NCBI RefSeq assembly: GCF_030142155.1
Contig: NZ_CP126247.1
Location: 2,418,001-2,482,000 of the forward strand
Source: Arthrobacter sp. zg-Y820
Lineage (GTDB): Bacteria > Actinomycetota > Actinomycetes > Actinomycetales > Micrococcaceae
DNA length: 64,000 bases
Direction of reading: 5' to 3'
The translations under genes and the position numbers were made by a program. This document shows, piece by piece, positions 17,315 through 25,054 of this stretch (positions within the stretch are counted from its first letter, which is position 1; each line of letters opens with the position of its first letter). The notes below the pieces were generated by a model, which saw only the letters and a program-made list of their open reading frames with translations, was not told the DNA's origin and did no database searches.

Positions 17315-17729
17315 GGTTGGTCTCCCCTTGTGAAGCCTTGAAGTCTGTCCCTTGATACTACATCCAGACACTACATCTAGTGCACAGCCGCAACGGGAAC
17401 CCCAAGATGATGTATTACAAGTATGTCATTAGGAGATGCCCTCGTCCACAGTTAATGCACAGGGCAGGCCGAAAAATTCCGTGGATTCCCGCAGGTCGAG
17501 CCGAGTTCTCCACAGGCTGTGCAGAACGAACACACACCCCGTGAAGGGTCGGCAAGGCCACAATTTCGGAGGCGTGTCGCGAATGCTGGGCGTGTCGCCG
17601 CCGCCGGCTGCGCATCGGGTCCGCGCAGACCCGCGGCCCGCCCGCCGCCGTCCTCCAAACCGCCTCCGGAGCACAACCGGATAAAGTGGTCGACGGCGGA
17701 ATATCAATCCGCCGCGGAAGGCGGCACCA
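17315..17729. other. Divergent promoter region between nrdH and a LysR gene (415 bases)
   Basis: Apart from the NrdR-like box and its partial direct repeat (17357-17367), I see no gene or strong hairpin. G+C-rich open frames on both strands lack translation signals. Confidence 0.6.
17368..17383. promoter_or_regulatory. NrdR box-like operator upstream of nrdHIEF
   Basis: ACACTACATCTAGTGC agrees at 13 of 16 positions with the NrdR palindrome ACACTATATATAGTGT. Its left half is repeated 13 bases away (ACTACATCCAG, 17357-17367). It lies 54 bases before the nrdH start. NrdR represses ribonucleotide reductase operons when dATP is high; classical sites come in pairs about three helical turns apart, and I could identify only one good copy. 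Confidence 0.6.
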
Positions 17730-18662
17730 GTGATAAACCCGATCCACCTCAAGACCCTCCTGGAGGTCATCCGGGCAGGCTCCTTCGCGGCCGCGGCCCT
17801 CCGGCTGGGCTACACGGCTTCGGCGGTCTCCCAGCAGATGTCAGCCCTGGAGCGGGCCACCGGCGCCCATCTGTTTGAACGCTCCGCCCGCACAGCCGCG
17901 CCCACGGAAGCCGCCGTCGTCATGGCCCGGCACGCCGCCAAGGTCCTCACCGACATGGACGCCCTGATGGCGGCCACCGCCCGGGTCGAGGCCGGCACCA
18001 GCCAGGAGCTGCGCCTGGGCATCTTTCCCAGCTTGGCCACCTTCGCCCTCCCCCGGCTGGTCGGCTCCCCGGGCTGGCAGGACCTGGGCATCAATCTGAA
18101 GATCTCCGTCGCGGAACCGGGCCAGACCATCCAGGGACTGCGCACCGGCGGTGAACTCGACGTCGCCCTTATCTACCAGGTGGGACAGGGCGGACTGGCG
18201 TGGCCGTCCACGATCAGCCGCCAATGGCTGGGCGACGACGACTTCCGGGTTGTCCTCCCCCGATCCTGGGGCATCCGGGAGGGATCGGGGATTTCCGCCG
18301 AACAGCTCTCGGACATGCCCTGGATCATGCACCACCCGGGCACTCCGGATGCGCTGGTCATCGAACGGCTGTTCGCCGGCTGCAACCTCCACCCCCGGGT
18401 CGCTGCGTACTGTGACGACTTCAATGCGAGCCTGGAAATGGCCGCCGCCGGTGTCGGTGCCGCGCTGGTTCCGGAATTGGCCATGCTCAACCGGCACGAC
18501 GGCGTCGTCCTCCTGGATGTGCCGGAGATCCGGTTGGCCCGCAGCATTTTCGCCCTGGTCATCAACGAACGGGAGAACCCGCAGGTCCGGCTCTTCCTCG
18601 ACCAGCTGGCCGAGGTTCTGCGGACCCAGAGCATCGCGCCCCGGACCGCTGCCGTCCCCTGA
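17730..18662 (+). CDS. LysR family transcriptional regulator
   Basis: The 310-residue product starts at a GTG (17730) with AAGGCGG upstream. The N-terminal winged helix reads HLKTLLEVIRAGSFAAAALR, then LGYTASAVSQQMSALERATG and LFERSARTAAPTEAA, the canonical LTTR DNA-binding unit (residues 4-62). The effector-binding type 2 periplasmic-like fold occupies about 90-300. No obvious target operon is adjacent: the downstream gene is an unrelated FUSC protein about 100 bases later, which may or may not be regulated by it. Effector unknown. Confidence 0.93.
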   Translation: MINPIHLKTLLEVIRAGSFAAAALRLGYTASAVSQQMSALERATGAHLFERSARTAAPTEAAVVMARHAAKVLTDMDALMAATARVEAGTSQELRLGIFPSLATFALPRLVGSPGWQDLGINLKISVAEPGQTIQGLRTGGELDVALIYQVGQGGLAWPSTISRQWLGDDDFRVVLPRSWGIREGSGISAEQLSDMPWIMHHPGTPDALVIERLFAGCNLHPRVAAYCDDFNASLEMAAAGVGAALVPELAMLNRHDGVVLLDVPEIRLARSIFALVINERENPQVRLFLDQLAEVLRTQSIAPRTAAVP

Positions 18663-18759
18663 GCCGGCGGCTCCCTCCGCCGGCCGCTGCGGCACCGCGG
18701 CGGCGGTGTGACCGTGGCTACCATAATCGCGTCCGGCCGCACGCTGCGGTAATACTGGG

Positions 18760-19878
18760 ATGATGCCTACCACGACGGATAATCTCTTTCGCAAGACCGG
18801 AAGGCTGCTGCGCCCGTCCCTGTCGTCCGTCGCCGGCCAGGTCAGGGGCATGCTGCACTACACGCGCATTCAGTTGGCCGTCAAGGCTGCCCTGGCCGTC
18901 GGTATCGCGTGGACGCTGGCCCCCCTCGTGCCCGGCGTCGCTGCCCAGTATCCGTATTACGCACCGCTGGGTGCGCTGGTCAGCATGTATCCGACGGTGT
19001 TCGGCTCGGCGAAGGCCGGGTTCCAGACCCTGATCGGGCTGGTGGTCGGAATGGCACTGGCCCTCATCGCCCTGCTGTTCGGCGGCCCCTCGGTGTGGAC
19101 CATTGCGCTGATTGTTGGGGTGGGCGTGCTGCTTGCCGGCATCCCCAAGCTCGGTGCGGGGCGGGAGTACCTGCCCATGGCGGCCCTCTTTGTGCTGGTG
19201 ATGGGCGGAGACGACCCGGACGGTTATTCCACGGGCTACGCGGTGCAAATGCTTGTGGGAGTGGCGGTGGGACTGACCGTGAACGCCGCCATCTTCCCTC
19301 CGCTGCACCTCAGCGGCGCAGTCAACGGCTTGAAGTCCCTGCGGCTGTCCCTGGCCCGCCAGCTCAAGGAGATGGGCGCCGCCATCTCCGAAACCTGGCC
19401 GCCCGAGCACGAGGCATGGTCCAACCGCCGGACCGAGCTCATCGCATTCAGCAAGGAGGTGCGGGAGTCGGTCCAGCTGGCCGAGACCAGCCACCGCGGC
19501 AATCCCCGCCGCCGCCGCCACGGGCGCGACCTCAGCGCGGATTACGAGGCCCTGCGGGCCATGGAACGGGTGACGCTGTATGTGGAGGACATGACCGAGG
19601 TCCTCGCCACCGCCATCTGGACCAGTCCGCAAGACATGCCGGTTCCGGCCGAGCTGGCAGAACCGCTCTCCGAGGCCATGACGGCCTGCGGAGAGGCGGT
19701 GGAAACCTGGGATGCGGACAGCGAGGAACACACTCAGGCGCGGGACGCCGTCCGGCGGCTGCAGATCGAGATGAACACTGCCGCCTCCCCGGACAGCCCG
19801 GTGGACGTGACCGCTTCGCTAGCCATGAGCATGCGCCGGATCCTGCGCACGATCCGGGCCGAAGAGGAGCACCAGTAA
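18760..19878 (+). CDS. FUSC family inner-membrane protein
   Basis: The 372-residue product has an N-terminal block of about six transmembrane segments (residues 37-180: AVKAALAVGIAWTLAPLVPG, LGALVSMYPTVFGSAKAGFQ, and two more hydrophobic pairs) and a cytoplasmic helical C-terminal half. This layout matches the FUSC/aromatic acid exporter-like superfamily (half-size relatives of AaeB/YccS). GSAKAGFQT resembles the conserved family loop. Export of small aromatic acids is a family-level suggestion only. Its stop codon directly abuts that of the convergent App1-like gene (TAA then CTA, with no bases between). Confidence 0.85.
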   Translation: MMPTTTDNLFRKTGRLLRPSLSSVAGQVRGMLHYTRIQLAVKAALAVGIAWTLAPLVPGVAAQYPYYAPLGALVSMYPTVFGSAKAGFQTLIGLVVGMALALIALLFGGPSVWTIALIVGVGVLLAGIPKLGAGREYLPMAALFVLVMGGDDPDGYSTGYAVQMLVGVAVGLTVNAAIFPPLHLSGAVNGLKSLRLSLARQLKEMGAAISETWPPEHEAWSNRRTELIAFSKEVRESVQLAETSHRGNPRRRRHGRDLSADYEALRAMERVTLYVEDMTEVLATAIWTSPQDMPVPAELAEPLSEAMTACGEAVETWDADSEEHTQARDAVRRLQIEMNTAASPDSPVDVTASLAMSMRRILRTIRAEEEHQ

Positions 19879-20970
19879 CTAGCCGGCGGCGGGCAGAATG
19901 CCCAGTTCCGTAAGCTGCCGCGCCATCCCCGCGCCGTCGGGCGCATAGATCCACGGAATGTCCGACGGCGCCTCCCCCGCCCGTGAAGTGGAGCGGCCGC
20001 CGGCGAGGACAGCCTCACCGGCCGAGAGCTGCCGGATGGCGACGGCCCGCACGTTTTCCGGATGCTGCTTGGCGAAGGCCGCGTAGATGGCTTCGTCGTG
20101 CTGCCCGTTGTCGCCGATCAGCAGCCACTTGATGTGCGGAAATTCCTTCGCCAGGCGCTCCAGCTGCGTCTTCTTGTGCTCGGGGCCGCTGCGGAACCAG
20201 CGGTCCCGGGTGGGGCCCCAATCGGTCAGCAGCAGCGGCCCGGCCGGATAGAGGTTGCGGGTGATGAAGCGGGTCAGCGTCGCCGCCACGTTCCAGGCGC
20301 CGGTGGACAGGTACAGGACGGGGCTGCCGGGATTCTCCCGGGCCAGGCGGTCCATCATCACGGCCATGCCGGGTGTCGGGGTCCGGGCATGCTCATCCAG
20401 CACGAAGGTGTTCCAAGCGGCCAGGAAGGGACGCGGCAGCGCGGTCACCATGACGGTGTCGTCTATGTCTGAGACCACCCCCACGGTAGCAGCGGGATCC
20501 ACGATGTACACGGGTGCGACGGCGGCCTCGGAGTCTTCCGAGCGGAGCGTGACGGAAGTCCAGCCGGGAGCCAGCTGCGCGGGGATGACCACGTCGACAA
20601 CACCGCCGCGGTCCGCCGTCACCGAATAGCTGTCGTCACCAATCTCCACGGTCACTTTTGCGCTGTTGATGGGCGGGCTCATGAAGTTGCGCCACCCGCG
20701 GATGCCGTCCCGGATGACCTGGGCGCCGGCGGAGTTCCCACCGGACACGGCCTGGCCGGGCTTTGCGAGGATCACCCGGCCCAGCACCCGGACCCATTCA
20801 GTGGTGCCGTAGCCGGTGAAGGGCAGCATGGTCTGCACTTCACCGCGTTTCCGGGCCCGGCCCTCCCGGTAGGTGTGCAGGGAATCTTCAAGCCGCATGC
20901 CGATGTGGCTGGCCTGTTCCTTGACGGGTCGGGTCTGGGCGGACGGTGAGTCTGAAGGTGTCGGCAACAT
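19879..20970 (-). CDS. App1-like phosphatase (DUF2183)
   Basis: The 363-residue protein has the DUF2183/APP1 catalytic region: VGVVSDIDDTVMVTALP carries the DxDDT HAD-type nucleophile motif, with PVLYLSTGAWNV (Ser/Thr motif), and KKTQLERLAKEFPHIKWLLI followed by GDNGQHDE (Lys and Asp motifs). Yeast App1 dephosphorylates phosphatidate; bacterial relatives are less studied. The N-terminal third is a beta-rich domain with a DSYSVTADRGG segment. The ATG at 20970 has GGAG close upstream. No signal peptide is seen, so it is probably cytoplasmic or peripheral. Confidence 0.88.
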   Translation of the reverse strand: MLPTPSDSPSAQTRPVKEQASHIGMRLEDSLHTYREGRARKRGEVQTMLPFTGYGTTEWVRVLGRVILAKPGQAVSGGNSAGAQVIRDGIRGWRNFMSPPINSAKVTVEIGDDSYSVTADRGGVVDVVIPAQLAPGWTSVTLRSEDSEAAVAPVYIVDPAATVGVVSDIDDTVMVTALPRPFLAAWNTFVLDEHARTPTPGMAVMMDRLARENPGSPVLYLSTGAWNVAATLTRFITRNLYPAGPLLLTDWGPTRDRWFRSGPEHKKTQLERLAKEFPHIKWLLIGDNGQHDEAIYAAFAKQHPENVRAVAIRQLSAGEAVLAGGRSTSRAGEAPSDIPWIYAPDGAGMARQLTELGILPAAG

Positions 20971-21005
20971 GTCTCCAGTGTGTCAGATACACCCGCCGGG
21001 ACAGC

Positions 21006-21042
21006 AAAAAGCCGGCAGCACCGTCGGAACGGTGCTGCCGGC
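21006..21042 (-). terminator. Intrinsic terminator of the desaturase gene
   Basis: Perfect 14-bp arms (21011-21024 and 21029-21042, starting GCCGGCAGCACCGT), a CGGA-type loop and a run of five T on the minus strand, 35 bases after the desaturase stop. Confidence 0.92.
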
Positions 21043-21049
21043 TTCTTGC

Positions 21050-21093
21050 GGCGGTACTGCTTACAGGCGGTGCTGCTTACAGGCGGCGCTGGG
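21050..21093. repeat. 16-bp tandem repeat over a stop codon
   Basis: GGCGGTACTGCTTACA (21050-21065) and GGCGGTGCTGCTTACA (21066-21081) are consecutive, followed by a diverged GGCGGCGCTG. The unit contains the desaturase stop (TAA at 21077-21079), so the extra copy lies outside the gene. Confidence 0.85.
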
Positions 21094-22150
21094 CAGTCAT
21101 GGGGCAGTCGAACGGATCCCGGGCCGAGAGGCCAACCTCGTTGAGGTAACGGACCACAATGCCGTAGGACTGCGTCAGCGTGGTTTCCGTGTAGGGAATC
21201 TTGTGCTCGGCACAGTAGTCCTTGACGATCTCCGAGGCGCGGGCCAGGTGCGGCCGGGGCATATTCGGGAACAGGTGGTGCTCAATCTGGTAGTTGAGTC
21301 CTCCCATGAGCGTGTTCATGCCTGTGCCCTTGATGTTCCGCGAGGTCAGGACCTGGCGGGAGAGGAAGTCCACCTTGGAGTCCTTGGGGATGATCGGCAT
21401 GCCCTTGTGGTTCGGGGCGAAGGAAGCACCCATGTACACGCCGAAGACGGCGAGCTGGACGCCGATGAAGGCGAAGGCCATTCCGACCGGCAGGAAGAAG
21501 AACACCGCTGCGACGTACAGGCCCAGGCGCAGGAACACCATGGACAGCTCGGTGAAGCGGCCCTTGACCTGCTTGTTGGCGAACAGGTGCTTGATGGACG
21601 TGGCGTGCAGGTTGATCCCCTCGAGCGTCAGCAGCGGGAAGAACAGCCAGCCCTGGCGGCGGGCAAACCAAGCCATGAAGCCCTTTTGCCGTGCGGCCTG
21701 CTCCGGCAGGAACGAGATGGTGTCCATGTCGATGTCCGGATCCTTGCCCACCGTGTTGGGGTTGGCATGGTGCCGGCTGTGCTTGTTCATCCACCACTGG
21801 TAACTGATGCCGACGACGGCGTTGGCCACGAAGCGTCCGGCGCGGTCGTTCGCGGGTCCGGACTCGAACACCTGGCGGTGCGCGGCCTCATGGGCAATGA
21901 ACGCCATCTGTGTCAGCAGCACGCCCAGCGCAGCGGCGATCAGCAGTTGGAACCAGCTCTCGCCAATAAGGAAGAACCCGGTTCCGGCGGCAACAAGGCC
22001 GGCACAGAGAAAAACAAACGTCGTGATGTAGAAGGAGCGGCGCCGCTTCAGCAGCCCTTCCTCACGAACAGCCTTCAGCAGCCCTGAATAGGTGCTGACG
22101 ACGGAATTGGTGCGGGTCTTCGGTGCAGCTGGTTGTGCAGTTGTGCTCAT
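21077..22150 (-). CDS. Membrane fatty acid desaturase (front-end/linoleoyl-CoA type)
   Basis: The 357-residue integral-membrane di-iron desaturase has all three histidine boxes: HEAAH, HSRHH (in NKHSRHHANPN) and QIEHHLFP, the last having Gln in place of the first His, as in delta-6-like and acyl-CoA/acyl-lipid front-end desaturases. Four transmembrane helices are visible in two pairs (residues about 42-85 and 205-250). It introduces a double bond in membrane-lipid acyl chains, and such genes are often cold-induced. The ATG at 22150 has GAGGG upstream. No ferredoxin reductase partner is adjacent. Confidence 0.93.
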   Translation of the reverse strand: MSTTAQPAAPKTRTNSVVSTYSGLLKAVREEGLLKRRRSFYITTFVFLCAGLVAAGTGFFLIGESWFQLLIAAALGVLLTQMAFIAHEAAHRQVFESGPANDRAGRFVANAVVGISYQWWMNKHSRHHANPNTVGKDPDIDMDTISFLPEQAARQKGFMAWFARRQGWLFFPLLTLEGINLHATSIKHLFANKQVKGRFTELSMVFLRLGLYVAAVFFFLPVGMAFAFIGVQLAVFGVYMGASFAPNHKGMPIIPKDSKVDFLSRQVLTSRNIKGTGMNTLMGGLNYQIEHHLFPNMPRPHLARASEIVKDYCAEHKIPYTETTLTQSYGIVVRYLNEVGLSARDPFDCPMTAQRRL

Positions 22151-22403
22151 GCGGCCCTCGGGGGTTTCTTCGACTTCCCAGCCGACGGTATACGAGCAAT
22201 GCTGCTCTGCAGATACCCCAGCCTAACCCGGTTGTCTGGAAAAACCATGTGACAGCCCTCCCGCATGCCAGGGCTCCGGCTCTCCCACCGACGTGATTCC
22301 ACGTGATCTGCGGCTGATCTGCGGCAAAAGAAGCTACTATCCGGTGCATGTCCCGGCATCCGGAAAACCGGCGGGAAGCACCTAGACGAAGGACCGGCGA
22401 TGA

Positions 22404-22541
22404 CCCGTTCACGCGGCACGCAGCCAGCCGCTGCCCTTGACCTCAGCGGCGCGTCCGTTCGCGGACTTCCTCTCGGTGCGGGGCCGGCTGGACCCGGACC
22501 GGATCTTCAGCAACGACTATTTGGACAGGGTGCTGGCGTAA
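22404..22541 (+). pseudogene. C-terminal remnant of a D-arabinono/L-gulono-lactone oxidase gene
   Basis: In the frame ending at TAA 22539-22541 the translation includes PFADFLSVRGRLDPDRIFSN followed by DYLDRVLA. This closely follows the C-terminus of FAD-linked lactone oxidases (consensus FLAVRDRLDP-R-FxNxYLxRVLG). The frame closes upstream at a TGA (22401-22403), and the rest of the ~430-residue gene is absent. It lies in the 465-base gap between the desaturase and YhhN genes; the remainder of that gap shows nothing else. Confidence 0.7.
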
Positions 22542-22615
22542 CGGCAGGGCGCGCCGCACTGCGCTGTTGGCCCGTCAATCGATAGATTGGGCTCCCATCA
22601 ACTCGAAGGAATACC

Positions 22616-23329
22616 GTGACTCCGCCCGCCCGTGACCAGACCGCTGCCCTGCCCCGTGCTCTTCCCCGCTACCGGTATTTGAGTTTCCTTCCGTTTGCCG
22701 CGGTTTCGGCGGTCCACATCGGCGCCCGCGCCCTCGGTGCCGATGAGATTGCGGAGCCGACCAAGCTTGCGCTGATGCCCCTGCTGGCCGCCGCAGCATT
22801 GTGGGGCGGCCGCGGCTTCCTGCGGGGCACGCCTGCTCTGTTGCTGCTTGCGGCCCTGCTCTTTTCCTGGCTGGGCGACGGCGCCGGCACGTTCTTCCCC
22901 TTCGCGCCGGAGCTGCCGGTCATGCTCGGTTCGTTTGGCCTCGCGCATCTCTGCTACATCTGGCTGCTGGGCCGATACACCGCTGTGGGACCGTTTCCCG
23001 GGTGGAGCCTGGCCTATGCGGCGTGGTGGCTGCTGATGCTGCTGGTGCTGTGGCCAACGCTGGGCGGATTGACTCTCGCCGTGGCCGCCTACGGGCTGGT
23101 GCTCGCCGGGACCGCGGCAACGGCAGCGCGGTGCCGTCCAATGGTGGCGGTCGGCGGGCTGCTGTTCCTTGCTTCCGACACAGTCCTGGCCCTGCGCATT
23201 TTCATGCCCGACGCGATGCCGGAGTGGTCCAATCCCCTCGTCATGCTGACCTACTGCGCCGGGCAGGGACTCCTTGTCGCCGGGGTGCTCCGCGGCGCGG
23301 TTCCGCACGGCCCGGCCACCGGCCGCTGA
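22616..23329 (+). CDS. Lysoplasmalogenase/YhhN family membrane protein
   Basis: The 237-residue product, starting at GTG 22616 with AAGGA upstream, has about eight closely spaced hydrophobic helices. YhhN/TMEM86 features are present: KLALMPLLAAAALWG at the first conserved helix, LLFSWLGDGAGTF (conserved Asp), and LFLASDTVLALRIF (second conserved Asp). Eukaryotic TMEM86B hydrolyses lysoplasmalogens; the bacterial substrate is not established. Confidence 0.88.
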   Translation: MTPPARDQTAALPRALPRYRYLSFLPFAAVSAVHIGARALGADEIAEPTKLALMPLLAAAALWGGRGFLRGTPALLLLAALLFSWLGDGAGTFFPFAPELPVMLGSFGLAHLCYIWLLGRYTAVGPFPGWSLAYAAWWLLMLLVLWPTLGGLTLAVAAYGLVLAGTAATAARCRPMVAVGGLLFLASDTVLALRIFMPDAMPEWSNPLVMLTYCAGQGLLVAGVLRGAVPHGPATGR

Positions 23330-23499
23330 CGCCGGGCCACCGCCCGCTTATTCGAGGTCTGGTCTCGGAGGCTGCGCTGCAGGCGGCACGACCGTGGTGG
23401 TGACAATGATGGTATTTGTGGCCGGAGATGAGGTGTTTTCCATATCCATGCGCGCGGCGAAAGCACTATCCCTCCCCGGGTGGAGAACACGAGACCTGA

Positions 23500-24009
23500 C
23501 TACGAGGAGTCACCCGTTCCGTTCCAGCCGTCCATAAAGGCCTGCCTGAACGTCCTCGGTCTCTCGTTGGGCTGCTTCATCGGCGGCTGATTGCGGGCGT
23601 GTACGGCACCCTGTGGCGCGCCAGACTCCAAAGGAAGTGATGCACGCAGCGGCGGAAGCAGGGCCTCTTCACGTTTGATAAGCTCGATCGCTGCGGCCAC
23701 CGGCGTGCTGTGGGTCAGGCTTGCCGAGATTCGGTCAAACTCCGCCAGCCCGTAGTCTCCCAGTGGGAAGCTCACAAAAATCTGGTGGTGCATGCCGCCC
23801 TCGTGCTTTGTCTCGCCACGGGTCAAAATGAGCTCCGCGCCGCCGCCCGTCACTGTCGCCTTCCCCTTGCTGCCGATAAGGGCATTGACGTGCTCAAGCA
23901 AGATTTCAGGGGCTTCGGGATGCAGCTCTCGCACCAGCTTGTTCAGAAGGATCCGGTTCTCGTTCACCTTGAAAACGTAGACCTTCCACCAGACACTGAC
24001 CTCGTTCAT
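23500..24009 (-). CDS. Hypothetical protein, second gene of a two-gene operon
   Basis: The 169-residue unrecognised protein starts MNEVSVWWKVYVFKVNENRI, followed by mixed helices (KLVRELHPEAPEILLEHVNA), a beta-rich centre (ATVTGGGAELILT, HQIFVSFPLGDYG) and a disordered proline-rich tail (about residues 125-169) ending in FRQAFMDGWNG. It overlaps the upstream coiled-coil gene by four bases (ATGA), so the two are translationally coupled. The 170-base gap to the convergent YhhN gene has no convincing gene. G+C is visibly lower than in neighbouring core genes, suggesting acquisition. Confidence 0.7.
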   Translation of the reverse strand: MNEVSVWWKVYVFKVNENRILLNKLVRELHPEAPEILLEHVNALIGSKGKATVTGGGAELILTRGETKHEGGMHHQIFVSFPLGDYGLAEFDRISASLTHSTPVAAAIELIKREEALLPPLRASLPLESGAPQGAVHARNQPPMKQPNERPRTFRQAFMDGWNGTGDSS

Positions 24010-24740
24010 GAAAGGCGCTCCCTCTGCAGCTCAACAAGTGCTTCGGCCTCGTAGGCCAGGCGAGTAACTTCACGGACACGATAGTCAACGTCCACTTGGG
24101 TGCTTGCGGCTGTCACTTCCGTTGCCGGCTGGATGCCGTAGGCCCCGCCAAGCTGGGCGAGCCGATCAAAGCTCGCCCGCTCAACTGACTTGATGCGCTC
24201 CTGGTTGGCCTGCTCCAGCTTCACCAGTTCCAGGGACTTCATGGCGTCGTTCAGCCGGGTTATGGCCTTGTCGATGCGGGCCAGATTGCCGGAGGTCTTC
24301 TTTGCCTGGGCCGAGACTCTTTCTTCGGAGGGCGCCAACCTCTTGCGGATGGCCTCGACCCCTTGCCGCAGGCGCTCTGCGGTGCCGGCCAGCTCGGCAA
24401 CCTGACGTGACTCTGCGTGATTCGCCTCCCCCGCCGTCAGGAAGTGATCCCGGCGCCGGACAAACCTGGATTCGACATCTAGCAGATGCAGGACCTGTCC
24501 GTTAATCCTCGACGCTTCAGCTCTTGCGAGTGCATCCTCTGCCGCCGCTGCCGTACGGACTTCTTCAAGATGCTTCAGCGCCAGATGGGGGTTCGAGCGT
24601 GCTTCCTCCCGCTTACGGAACTCTTCACGCTCTGCCTCAACGCGTCTTTTGGCTTCCTGGCGATCCCAGTCATCCTGAATGCGTTGTTCCCGTTCGCGCT
24701 CCCGGGCATCACCATCTGACATCAGGTCGTCAAGGCCCAT
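24006..24740 (-). CDS. Coiled-coil hypothetical protein, first gene of a two-gene operon
   Basis: The 244-residue product starts MGLDDLMSDGDARERERE (ATG at 24740, GGGGAGC upstream). It is almost entirely helical and charged: an Arg/Glu-rich segment (residues 10-55), then long amphipathic helices with heptad-like Leu spacing to about residue 190 and a short C-terminal helical part. No signal peptide, membrane span or enzymatic motif is visible. The start at 24782 would add 14 residues without a ribosome-binding site. Function unknown. It is paired with the 169-residue gene and lies beside a broken zinc-ribbon gene. Confidence 0.72.
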   Translation of the reverse strand: MGLDDLMSDGDAREREREQRIQDDWDRQEAKRRVEAEREEFRKREEARSNPHLALKHLEEVRTAAAAEDALARAEASRINGQVLHLLDVESRFVRRRDHFLTAGEANHAESRQVAELAGTAERLRQGVEAIRKRLAPSEERVSAQAKKTSGNLARIDKAITRLNDAMKSLELVKLEQANQERIKSVERASFDRLAQLGGAYGIQPATEVTAASTQVDVDYRVREVTRLAYEAEALVELQRERLS

Positions 24741-24791
24741 GACTGCTCCCCATTTCTCGTTCCTGCTGAACAGTACCAACATACGTCCCGC

Positions 24792-25034
24792 CTATTGACG
24801 TTCGCTCGGGCCGCCGCAGATCAGGCAGAAGTCGTGGTTCGCGTCCCCCTCGTCGTCATAAATGCAGTGGTCATTGGGTGACTTGGGGCATTTTTATCCG
24901 CCCAGGACCAGCTCTGAGGGGTTTAGGTAGAGGAGCTTTCCGAGCTCGACGCAGACGGCTTCGTCAGCGGCTTCGATGCGGGACTTGAGGTCCTCCGGTG
25001 AAGCGACAAGGTCATCATCAACCCGATGAAGAAC
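24792..25034 (-). pseudogene. Broken small zinc-ribbon gene
   Basis: One frame reads DDDLVASPEDLKSRIEAADE and continues through VCVELGKLLYLNPSELVLGG to a TAA (24894-24896). It then continues in the same frame as KCPKSPNDHCIYDDEG and DANHDFCLICGGPSERQ to a TAG (24792-24794). The second part has two cysteine knuckles (CPKSPNDHC and CLIC), i.e. a small zinc ribbon. There is no start codon at the 5' end: a TGA at 25035-25037 closes the frame. So the gene appears truncated at its start and interrupted once. The nhaA-type gene ends 21 bases further on. Confidence 0.5.
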
Positions 25035-25054
25035 TCAGGCCGGTCATCGTGCCG

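Noticed and set aside
23363..23464. A 33-codon frame (MDMENTSSPATNTIIVTTTV and on) downstream of the two-gene coiled-coil operon
   Set aside because: No ribosome-binding site and no recognisable motif; the Thr/Val/Pro-rich sequence could be coding debris, but the evidence is too thin.
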